A stretch of 64,000 bases of DNA from positions 7,433,935-7,497,934 of the forward strand of contig NC_008278.1 of assembly GCF_000058485.1 (NCBI RefSeq), written 5' to 3'. Below the pieces are notes generated by a model, which saw only the letters and a list, made by a program, of their open reading frames with translations, did not search any database and was not told where the DNA came from. Origin of the DNA: Frankia alni ACN14a (GTDB lineage Bacteria; Actinomycetota; Actinomycetes; Frankiales; Frankiaceae). Every line of letters begins with the position of its first letter. Within the stretch, counting starts at the first letter, position 1. This document shows positions 17,108 through 24,053 of the stretch, in pieces. A program made the translations under genes and the position numbers.

Positions 17108-19696
17108 TCAGTTGGCCATGTCGACGAATCTCGAGTAGTGCCCCTGGAAGGCGACGGTGACGGTGCCGGTCGGCCCGTTGCGATGCTTGGCGATGATGAG
17201 GTCCGCCTCGCCGGCGCGCGCCGACTCCTTCTCGACCGTGTCCTCCCGGTAGAGCAGGATGACCGCGTCGGCGTCCTGCTCGAGGCTGCCGGACTCGCGC
17301 AGGTCGGAGACCTGGGGGCGCTTGTCGGCGCGTTGCTCGGAGGCGCGGTTGAGCTGCGAGATCGCGACCACCGGCACGTCGAGCTCCTTGGCCAGCAGCT
17401 TCAGCGACCGCGAGATCTCGCTGACCTCCTGCTGGCGACTCTCGACCTTCTTCGGCGACGACATCAGCTGCAGGTAGTCGAGGATGACCAGACGCAGCTC
17501 GTTGCGCTGCTTGAGCCGACGGGCCTTGGCCCGGATCTCCATCATCGTCAGGTGCGGGCTGTCGTCGATGAACAGCGGTGCCTCGGCCACCTCGCCCATC
17601 CGCCGGGCCAACCTGGCCCAGTCGTCGTCGGTGAGCCGACCGGTGCGGATGTTCTGCAGCGACACCCGCGCCTCGGCCGACAGCAGCCGCATGGTGATCT
17701 CCATGCGGCTCATCTCCAACGAGAAGATGACCGAGGTCAGCCCGTTCTTGATCGACGCTGCCCGGGCGAAGTCCAAGCCGAGCGTCGAGTTGTGGGTCGG
17801 GATACAGGTCTCGCCCGCGAGGTAGAGGTGATCGGGACTGTCGACCTCGACGCACCGGACCGGCACAGACGCGATCGGTCGGACGTCCGTGATGTACCGC
17901 ACCGCGGCCGCCGGGTGTCCGGTCGGCCGCAGTCGGGCGGCCTTGCGCGCAAGCCGGAAGACCTGATCCTGGGGAGCGAAGTTCACCGTGAAACAGGTGG
18001 ACGTCTCCTCCGACCGGCCCCGCGTCCGCGTCGTCGTGACGGTCGCCCGACAGCCCAGCGAGAGAACGAGCTCACGGACCTCTCGGGCCAGCCTCGGGTT
18101 GGTGGTGGCGAACTGGGCGGTCGACCCGTTGCTCGCGACGGTGCCGTCGGCGTCCAGCAAACCTGCCAGCAGGTCACGGCGTTGCTGCTCGCTCGCCCGC
18201 AGATAGCCGGCCGGGATGTGCCGGTCGCCCAGCACACCGAGGGTGCGCAGCCGGGCCTGCAACGTCCCGGCCCGGGCGTGGCAGGAACGGCAACGCGGCC
18301 CGAAACCGGTGGTCCGGCCCCCGCAGTCCACGCAGCTTCGCACCGAGAGCGGCTCCGCGAGGAAACGCAGCTTGCCCCCGCAGGACTGGCCACAGGTGCG
18401 GACGCCGGGCATCGCGGCGGTGAACGGCCGCCCGCACACCGTGCAGGCCCTCTCGGTCGCCGCGGACCGCCGCAGCCCCGGTCGATGTCTCGCACTGGTG
18501 CTGCCCACGACCTCGTGTCCCCGGCGCCGGATCTCCTCGGAAATCTCCGGATCAGCCGAGGTCAGGCTCGCACAGGCCGCCGTTTCGTCGCCGAGCCAGG
18601 ATCCCAGCACATACGGATCGACCGGCAGGTCGACCGCCGGCAGCTGGAACGGGCCGGCGACACGCACCGCATGGGTGCACCGGCGATCGGCAGTCCGACA
18701 ACGCAGAGTGCGAGCGATCTCCTCCGTGGTGACCGGTCTGGTGAGCGTCGCGGTGCGGGAGCCCGAACGAACCGGACCGTCACGGCGAGGCTCCGCCCGG
18801 GTCTGCGTGATCCACTGATGCTGTCCGTCCGCCACGATCACGGACCCGTCGGAGAACTCGACCTCGTAGCACGGCCGGCCGTGCATCACGTCGGTGGCGG
18901 CGACCACGCGCGTCGGCCGCCCGTCGGCACCGATGAGCATGTCGCCGACGGCGACGCGGCCCATCGTCGTCCAGCCGGTCGGGGTGGGGAGCGCAGTCCC
19001 GAGGGCCAGCGCCTTACCGACGGCCGGGCGGGCCGCGACGATCCAGAGCTGGCCGCCGTGCAGGCCGTTGGTCAGCTCGTCGAGGTCCACGAAGCCGGTC
19101 GGCACGCCGGTCAGCGCGCCCTCGCCGCGGCCCTGGATCGACTCGATCTCCTCCAGGGCCGGGTTGAGCAGCTCTCCCAGCGGCAGGTAGTCGTCGTTCG
19201 CCCGCCGCTCGGTGACCTCGTACACGGCGGCCTGAGCGCGATCCACGACGTCGCTGACGTCGGGGGCGGCGCCGAAGGCGAGCTGGACGATGCGGGTGCC
19301 GGCCTCGGCGAGGCGGCGCAGGACCGCCTTCTCGGCGACGATGCGCGCGTAGTAACCGGCGTTCGCCGCGGTGGGCACGCTCGAGATCAGGGTGTGCATG
19401 TACCCCGGCCCGCCGACCCGTTCCAGCAGGTCGCGGCGGCTGAGCTCGGCCGCGACACTGATGACGTCGGCGGGCTCGCCCCGGCCGTACAGGTCGCCGA
19501 TGACCTCGTAGACGAGTCCGTGGGCCGGGCGGTAGAAGTCCGCCATCCGCAGGACCTCGACGACGTCGGCGATGGCGTCCTTCGACAGCAGCATGCCGCC
19601 GAGCACGCTCTGCTCGGCCGGGAGGTCGTGGGGCGGGGTCCGCTCGAACTCCGCGCCGCCGCCTGCGCCGCCGCGCGAGATCTCCGTGACGCTCAC
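17108..19696 (-). CDS. dnaB: replicative DNA helicase DnaB, interrupted by an intein
   Basis: 862-residue precursor; removing the 408-residue intein leaves a 454-residue helicase of normal length. The N-terminal DnaB domain (PPHDLPAEQSVLGGMLLSKDAI) is followed by a linker and the RecA-like motor. The P-loop ARPAVGK|ST is split by the intein exactly between Lys and Ser. Downstream extein motifs include VIFSLEMSRMEITMRLL, VILDYLQLM and the H4-like RQQEVSEISRSLK. It unwinds DNA ahead of the replisome. The GTG at 19696 (VSVTEISRG) has GGGGAGGG six bases upstream. A LexA-type box sits about 35 bp before the start. Confidence 0.93.
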   Translation of the reverse strand: MSVTEISRGGAGGGAEFERTPPHDLPAEQSVLGGMLLSKDAIADVVEVLRMADFYRPAHGLVYEVIGDLYGRGEPADVISVAAELSRRDLLERVGGPGYMHTLISSVPTAANAGYYARIVAEKAVLRRLAEAGTRIVQLAFGAAPDVSDVVDRAQAAVYEVTERRANDDYLPLGELLNPALEEIESIQGRGEGALTGVPTGFVDLDELTNGLHGGQLWIVAARPAVGKALALGTALPTPTGWTTMGRVAVGDMLIGADGRPTRVVAATDVMHGRPCYEVEFSDGSVIVADGQHQWITQTRAEPRRDGPVRSGSRTATLTRPVTTEEIARTLRCRTADRRCTHAVRVAGPFQLPAVDLPVDPYVLGSWLGDETAACASLTSADPEISEEIRRRGHEVVGSTSARHRPGLRRSAATERACTVCGRPFTAAMPGVRTCGQSCGGKLRFLAEPLSVRSCVDCGGRTTGFGPRCRSCHARAGTLQARLRTLGVLGDRHIPAGYLRASEQQRRDLLAGLLDADGTVASNGSTAQFATTNPRLAREVRELVLSLGCRATVTTTRTRGRSEETSTCFTVNFAPQDQVFRLARKAARLRPTGHPAAAVRYITDVRPIASVPVRCVEVDSPDHLYLAGETCIPTHNSTLGLDFARAASIKNGLTSVIFSLEMSRMEITMRLLSAEARVSLQNIRTGRLTDDDWARLARRMGEVAEAPLFIDDSPHLTMMEIRAKARRLKQRNELRLVILDYLQLMSSPKKVESRQQEVSEISRSLKLLAKELDVPVVAISQLNRASEQRADKRPQVSDLRESGSLEQDADAVILLYREDTVEKESARAGEADLIIAKHRNGPTGTVTVAFQGHYSRFVDMAN
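17789..19012 (-). mobile_element. DnaB intein (class 3 signature) with LAGLIDADG homing endonuclease
   Basis: 408 residues (precursor 229-636), from Ala1 (ALALGTALPTPTGW) to the terminal Asn (CIPTHN) before Ser+1. Position 1 is Ala, not Cys or Ser. The block B Trp after QHQ (residue 295), the Cys in block F VRCVEV (615) and the Thr before the penultimate His (634) together form the W-C-T triad that defines class 3 inteins, in which the block F Cys starts splicing. Two LAGLIDADG-type motifs (YVLGSWLGDET and LLAGLLDADGTV) flank eight Cys residues in CxxC/CxxxC pairs (418-472), probably two zinc ribbons. It must splice out for DnaB to bind ATP. Confidence 0.9.
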
Positions 19697-19730
19697 GACG
19701 CACCCTCCCCGCTCTCCCGCAGATCCAGAT

Positions 19731-19746
19731 TCGAACACATGTTCGT
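19731..19746. promoter_or_regulatory. LexA-type SOS box upstream of dnaB
   Basis: TCGAACACATGTTCGT matches the actinobacterial LexA operator TCGAAC-N4-GTTCGA at 11 of 12 specified bases. Its near edge lies 34 bp before the dnaB GTG, a position where repressor binding could block initiation. Confidence 0.6.
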
Positions 19747-19951
19747 ACACATCGGGGCTGCGGTCAACGGGCCACGCCACCGCGCCCAGCAGATCTCGGC
19801 CACTCGTCGACCCCCGTCACGCCGCGTCCGACACGGCGACCGCCACGCGACCCGGGTACCGGCGAGCGGCCGTTGAGCTGGCCGGGCGAGTCCGGCTGAC
19901 CCAGTGTGGAGGGTCCGACCATACGGATCGACGAGCACCCCCACCAAAAAG

Positions 19952-20104
19952 TTATCCACAGGCCCATGTGGAAAAGCTGTGGGTAACCTGCCGGAACCTG
20001 GGGAGGAGCTCGGGACAGCGGCTCACACCCTGTGGAAAACAAGGATCACAAGGCCGAGGGTCCGCAGGCACCGCAAGCACAGCCGACCCGCCTCCTGTGG
20101 ATAA
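19952..20104. promoter_or_regulatory. cluster of five DnaA boxes between rplI and dnaB
   Basis: Boxes are TTATCCACA (19952-19960), TGTGGAAAA (19967-19975), TGTGGGTAA (19978-19986), TGTGGAAAA (20031-20039) and TGTGGATAA (20096-20104). The first and last are perfect copies of the TTATCCACA consensus, in opposite orientation. The surrounding 595-bp intergenic region (19697-20291) has no supportable gene. The cluster is 256 bp or more upstream of dnaB, so it could regulate dnaB or titrate DnaA. Confidence 0.75.
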
Positions 20105-20146
20105 AACAAGGCGGAAGAAAGTTCGCTGCGGACCGGTCCCGCAACG

Positions 20147-20202
20147 ACGAACTCCCCCGGACCGAGGACCACCACTGGGGTGGGTCGGCCGGGGGAGTTC
20201 GT
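20147..20202. terminator. terminator-like inverted repeat downstream of rplI
   Basis: ACGAACTCCCCCGG (20147-20160) and CCGGGGGAGTTCGT (20189-20202) form a perfect 14-bp stem; the 28-base loop can pair further (CCGA/TCGG). It follows the rpsF-ssb-rpsR-rplI operon and would insulate the DnaA-box region and dnaB. Confidence 0.7.
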
Positions 20203-20228
20203 CAGTCCGGGGCATCCGCGCCTCGGCG

Positions 20229-20251
20229 GCGAGGCGGCAGTGCCGCCTCGC
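20229..20251. terminator. hairpin just after rplI
   Basis: GAGGCGGCA/TGCCGCCTC, extended by two pairs on each side, forms a nearly loopless stem about 40 bp after the rplI stop. It probably acts with the larger repeat further downstream. Confidence 0.45.
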
Positions 20252-20291
20252 GAGGGCAATGCCGCCTCACCCGAGGGCGGTGCCGCCGGTC

Positions 20292-20738
20292 CTAGGCCTT
20301 CTTGACCTGGAGCTTCACCGACGCCGTCACCTCGGGGTGAAGGTGGACGGCAACGGTGTACGCCCCGAGCGACTTGATCGGCGTGGTCAGTTCGACCCGC
20401 CGACGGTCCAGCTCGGGACCGCCCGCCGCGGTGACGGCCTCGACCACGTCGGCCGCCGTCACCGAGCCGAACAGCCGGCCTTCCTTGCCGGCCCGGCTGA
20501 TCAGCTCGACCTTGAGGCCGCCGAGCTGGCCGGCGATCTCCTGGGCGTGGCCGAGGTCGCGGACCGCCCGAGCCGAGCGGGCCCGCTTGATCTGCTCGAC
20601 CTGGCGCTCCGCGCCCTTCGTCGCGAGGATCGCGTACTTGCGCGGCACCAGGTAGTTGCGCCCGTAGCCGTTGGCGACCTCGACGATGTCACCCGGGCTG
20701 CCGAGGCCGGGGACCTCCTGGGTCAGGATGAGCTTCAT
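20292..20738 (-). CDS. rplI: 50S ribosomal protein L9
   Basis: 148-residue two-domain protein. The N-terminal rRNA-binding domain MKLILTQEVPGLGSPGDIVEVANGYGRNYLVPRKYA is followed by the central helix and the C-terminal domain (KLFGSVTAADVVEAV-like). Normal length. Last gene of the rpsF-ssb-rpsR-rplI operon, 11 bp after rpsR. Confidence 0.97.
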   Translation of the reverse strand: MKLILTQEVPGLGSPGDIVEVANGYGRNYLVPRKYAILATKGAERQVEQIKRARSARAVRDLGHAQEIAGQLGGLKVELISRAGKEGRLFGSVTAADVVEAVTAAGGPELDRRRVELTTPIKSLGAYTVAVHLHPEVTASVKLQVKKA

Positions 20739-20749
20739 CCCGCCACCCC

Positions 20750-20986
20750 CTAGCGGGCCGAGGCGGTGTAGGGCAGCAGCGCCATCTCGCGGCTGTTCTT
20801 CACCGCCGTCGCCACGTCGCGCTGGTGCTGGCTGCAGTTGCCGCTCACCCGCCGGGCACGGATCTTGCCCCGGTCCGAGATGTACTTGCGCAGCAGCGAG
20901 GTGTCCTTGAAGTCGATGTACTCGACCTTGTCCTTACAGAAGACGCAAACCTTCTTCTTGGGCTTGCGCACGGCCGCCTTGGCCAC
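20750..20986 (-). CDS. rpsR: 30S ribosomal protein S18
   Basis: 78-residue S18 with core [28 protein letters not shown]. It is the zinc-binding (C+) form: VCVFCKD and a later CSQH supply Cys/Cys/Cys/His ligands. The GTG at 20986 has AGGAG upstream. S18 pairs with S6, which is encoded two genes upstream. Confidence 0.95.
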   Translation of the reverse strand: MAKAAVRKPKKKVCVFCKDKVEYIDFKDTSLLRKYISDRGKIRARRVSGNCSQHQRDVATAVKNSREMALLPYTASAR

Positions 20987-21036
20987 GGATGTGCTCCTAC
21001 CTCGTTGTGTCGACCGCGAGGACGACGAGCGCCCGC

Positions 21037-21600
21037 TCAAAACGGAGGCTCGTCTGAGTAGCCACCGGCCGGCTGCTGCGACCAGGGGTCATCATTCGGG
21101 ACTCCGCCGGCCGGCGCACCGGAGGGGACGCCGGCGGGCGCACCGAAGCCGCCGCCAGTGCCGCCACCGCCGCTGTAGCCACCGCCACCACCGCCGTAAC
21201 CGCCACCACCGCCGCCACCACCACTGCCGCCACCGCGGGCGGCGCGGACGACCTTGGCGGTCGCGTAACGCAGGCTGGGGCCGACCTCGTCGACCTCGAG
21301 TTCAATCACAGTGCGCTTCTCACCCTCGCGAGTCTCGAACGAGCGCTGCTTGAGCCGGCCCGTGACGATGACCCGGGCGCCCTTCTGCAGCGACTCGGCG
21401 ACGTGCTCGGCGGCCTGACGCCAGATGGAACAGCGCAGGAACAGCGCCTCGCCGTCTTTCCACTCGTTGGTCTGGCGGTCCAGCGTGCGCGGCGTGGAGG
21501 CGATGGTGAAGCTCGCCACCGCGGCGCCGTTCGACGTGAACCGCAGCTCGGGGTCGCTGGTCAGGTTGCCAACGACGGTGATGACCGTCTCACCGGCCAC
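21037..21600 (-). CDS. ssb: single-stranded DNA-binding protein
   Basis: 187-residue SSB. The OB-fold ([41 protein letters not shown]) is followed by a Gly-rich disordered linker and the acidic tip DEPPF that recruits replication and repair partners. It lies between rpsF and rpsR, the usual actinobacterial operon position. Confidence 0.97.
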   Translation of the reverse strand: MAGETVITVVGNLTSDPELRFTSNGAAVASFTIASTPRTLDRQTNEWKDGEALFLRCSIWRQAAEHVAESLQKGARVIVTGRLKQRSFETREGEKRTVIELEVDEVGPSLRYATAKVVRAARGGGSGGGGGGGGYGGGGGGYSGGGGTGGGFGAPAGVPSGAPAGGVPNDDPWSQQPAGGYSDEPPF

Positions 21601-21663
21601 GGGCGCCCTCCCGGATGTCGGCGGTCCACGACGGCGCGCAGATCGCCGTCACCGCGGACCAGG

Positions 21664-21990
21664 TCATGCCGCCACCCGGCGGCTCTGGCGAGGCTTCTTC
21701 GGCTCGGGAAGCCGGATGACCTTCGTGCGGATGACCGACTCGTTCAGAACGAGCTGACGGTCGAGCTCGGCGACCACGTCCGGCTCCGCGTGCAGGTCGA
21801 TCACCGCGTAGATGCCCTCGTTGCTCTTGGCGATCTCGTAGGCGAGCCGGCGCCGGCCCCAGATGTCGACCTTCTCGACCACGCCGCCGCCCTGCCGGAC
21901 GACGCCGAGGTACTGGTCGAGAGACGGCGCAACGGTGCGTTCCTCGAGATCCGCGTCGAGGATCACCATGAGTTCGTAATGACGTGCCAA
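21664..21990 (-). CDS. rpsF: 30S ribosomal protein S6
   Basis: 108-residue S6 ([47 protein letters not shown]). The start is assigned to TTG at 21990: an AGGAGG lies about 11 bases upstream and no in-frame ATG or GTG fits the family start (an in-frame GTG overlaps the Shine-Dalgarno sequence). First gene of the operon; its leader can fold into a structure that hides the ribosome site. Confidence 0.93.
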   Translation of the reverse strand: MARHYELMVILDADLEERTVAPSLDQYLGVVRQGGGVVEKVDIWGRRRLAYEIAKSNEGIYAVIDLHAEPDVVAELDRQLVLNESVIRTKVIRLPEPKKPRQSRRVAA

Positions 21991-22001
21991 GGGTGAACCC
22001 A

Positions 22002-22044
22002 CCTCCTGTGGACTCAGCGGCCACGGATTCTCCGTGGCAGGAGG
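22002..22044 (-). promoter_or_regulatory. S6:S18-type leader hairpin of the rpsF operon
   Basis: In the transcript, CCTCCTG (22044-22038) pairs with CAGGAGG (22008-22002), which is the rpsF Shine-Dalgarno sequence. Enclosed is a perfect hairpin (CCACGGA-GAA-TCCGTGG, 22037-22021) and a 12-base one-sided bulge beginning CCG. This layout, two helices with a CCG-containing 3' bulge, resembles the known leader bound by the S6:S18 complex for feedback control. Confidence 0.6.
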
Positions 22045-22233
22045 AGCCGTGGATCGGGTCTGCGCCGACGCGGACGAGCGCGGCCGCGCTGATCCAGGAG
22101 GGACCGCGCACCGGCACATCCGGACGGTCAGCAGTGCACTGCGGCCGCTCGCGGCAGGCTGACGATCCCGAGGAGATCGCCGGCTGACCAGCGAACAAAC
22201 GCGTGCCCCGACGCACGGCGTGTCTCGACGAGC

Positions 22234-22647
22234 TTACTCGATCCTTTTCGGCACCCCGGGCGCCCCGACGACCAGGACCACACGCAGCCAGGCGGTCGCC
22301 ACCCCGGCCAGGCAGACGAGATCAACCGAGACGAGCAACCCACGCAGGTGCCGTGACGGGGTGGGATCCGCGATCGCCAGCCCGAGCACGGCGAGCGCGG
22401 CCAGGCCCGCGATCCCGGCCGCCAGGTGGGCGAGGGAGCGCGGACCCAGGCCCGCGCCGCCGTCCGACCGGCCGCCGTCCGACCGACCACCGCCCAAGCG
22501 ACCACCGCCCAAGCCCAGACCGTCCGAGCGACCGCCGTCTGCGCGAACGCCGTTCGAGCGCACACCGTCTGCGCGGTCCGCAGAGGCGTCCGCGCCGGCC
22601 CCGGATCCGGCGTCGGGTCGACCCGGCCGGGGATCCCCGGTATCCAC
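22234..22647 (-). CDS. hypothetical membrane protein
   Basis: 137 residues. The first 70 are Gly/Ser/Asp/Arg repeats (GGRSDGG, GGGRLGGG), followed by two hydrophobic segments (AHLAAGIAGLAALAVLGLAIA and LLVSVDLVCLAGVATAWLRVVLVV). No family recognised. It lies upstream of rpsF on the same strand and may be a real small membrane protein, because the C-terminal half has coherent helices; the repetitive N-terminus makes the true start uncertain. Confidence 0.45.
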   Translation of the reverse strand: MDTGDPRPGRPDAGSGAGADASADRADGVRSNGVRADGGRSDGLGLGGGRLGGGRSDGGRSDGGAGLGPRSLAHLAAGIAGLAALAVLGLAIADPTPSRHLRGLLVSVDLVCLAGVATAWLRVVLVVGAPGVPKRIE

Positions 22648-22763
22648 CGCATCGCCCTTTCGTCACGTGGCCCCGACGCGGCGACACGCGCGTCAGCGAC
22701 ATCGTCGCGCATCCCCCGCCCGCAGGGTCGTACCACCGCGCCGACATGCGGCACGTCGCCGGG

Positions 22764-24053
22764 TCAGTCGACCCACTGGCCCTGGGTGAAGGCGATGACC
22801 AGCGTCGCCATCACGGGGGTGCACAGAAGCAGGTACACCGGCGCGACCCGGGGACTGCGCGCGGCAGCCCGCGCGAGCAGCAGGTAGAGCGGAAAGGCGA
22901 CCAGGATTCCGCGAATCCCCGAGGCGTAGTAGTTCGTGCAGGCCATGATCGTGGTCATCACGCCGACGAAGGTCGCCTCCCCCCACCTCCGGCCGATCAG
23001 CAGGACGACCGTCAGCAGCACGCCGACGACCACCGCGAGCAGCTCCCCCCGCCAGAACCACACGAAGGTCGACGCCCCGTTGCCGTCGGTCGCCGACGAC
23101 CAGGTGGTCGCCCACCCGGACCAGGGCCAGTCGGTGCCGCGATGCCAGCCGTCGCGCATGGCGTCGGTGTAGGCCCCCCAGCCGCCGGTGCGCGCGCGCA
23201 GGTAGCCCAGGTAGGCGAGGACGGGGATCGGCGGAAGGGCCAGCGCGAGCGCCGGCCAGGCGAACACCGGCCGTCCCGCGGCACGGCGGCCGACGACGTA
23301 CTGCACGGCGAGCGCCACGCCGAAGGCGACGCCGCTGATCCGCGTGCTCGCCGCCCCCGCGCCGAGCAGGCCGGCCAGCCACCAGCGCTGCCGGCGGGCG
23401 GCCAGCCAGGACGCCGTCGCGAACGCCAGGAACAGCCCCTCCGAATAGGCGGCGAACAGGAACACCGCGTACGGGAAGGAGATCAGGCTGACGACGGCGA
23501 ACCTCGCGGCCGGGGCCCCCACCTCGTCCGCGGCCAGCCGCCAGAGCGCGGCCGCGGTGACGGCGCCGGCGAGCAGGGAGACGACGAGACCGGCGACGAT
23601 CCAGTCCGGCACGACGAGATGGACGAGGCGGATGGCCAGCGGCAGGCCCGGGAAGTCGACCTCGGTGCGGTCCGAGTAGGCGGGGGAGAGATAGCCGTAC
23701 CGGGCGACCTTGGTGAACAGGCCGACGTCCCAGTGGTCCCAGAGGGTGCGCAGCCCGGGGGCGTCGCGGGCCGGGCGCGAGGTCAGCGCCCTCGCGGCGG
23801 CGAGGGAGAGCAGCGCGACGGCGATCCGGCTGCCGAGCCAGAGCGGCAGCGTGGCCCGAACGGACTCCGGCAGGCGGGACCAGGCCGCACGGGCGGTGTG
23901 GATGCCCCGAGCGGACGGACTCCGCGCGGCGGAGGTGCCGTCCGGCTCGGCCAGATGGCCCCGACCGGATGGGATCGCCGGGTGGGACGGCTCGGCGGCG
24001 TCGGCGGACGGATCCTGAGAGGCCGCCTCAGCCACCAGCGGATCCGCTTCCAT
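22764..24053 (-). CDS. mannosyltransferase family (PIG-V-like, GT-C) membrane protein
   Basis: 429 residues with about ten transmembrane helices. After a Pro/Ser-rich cytoplasmic N-terminus comes LRTLWDHWDVGLFTKVARYGY, with Asp residues in the first periplasmic loop, followed by VDFPGLPLAIRLV, typical of PIG-V-like polyprenyl-phosphate-mannose-dependent transferases. It probably modifies a lipoglycan or protein at the outer face. The start ATG at 24053 overlaps the end of the next upstream gene by 26 bases, implying one transcript. Confidence 0.75.
   Translation of the reverse strand: MEADPLVAEAASQDPSADAAEPSHPAIPSGRGHLAEPDGTSAARSPSARGIHTARAAWSRLPESVRATLPLWLGSRIAVALLSLAAARALTSRPARDAPGLRTLWDHWDVGLFTKVARYGYLSPAYSDRTEVDFPGLPLAIRLVHLVVPDWIVAGLVVSLLAGAVTAAALWRLAADEVGAPAARFAVVSLISFPYAVFLFAAYSEGLFLAFATASWLAARRQRWWLAGLLGAGAASTRISGVAFGVALAVQYVVGRRAAGRPVFAWPALALALPPIPVLAYLGYLRARTGGWGAYTDAMRDGWHRGTDWPWSGWATTWSSATDGNGASTFVWFWRGELLAVVVGVLLTVVLLIGRRWGEATFVGVMTTIMACTNYYASGIRGILVAFPLYLLLARAAARSPRVAPVYLLLCTPVMATLVIAFTQGQWVD

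Noticed and set aside
16959..19876. Long open frames antisense to dnaB and the intein
   Set aside because: High GC keeps opposite-strand frames open; the minus-strand frame has unmistakable DnaB and intein motifs and the antisense frames have none.
19697..20291. The DnaA-box cluster considered as the chromosomal oriC
   Set aside because: The rpmH end points to dnaA beyond the right edge, where oriC is expected; five boxes are few compared with actinobacterial oriC, so a regulatory or titration site is more likely.
19904..20295. Small open frames in the dnaB-rplI intergenic region
   Set aside because: They cross DnaA boxes and terminator hairpins, have no ribosome site and no recognisable motif.
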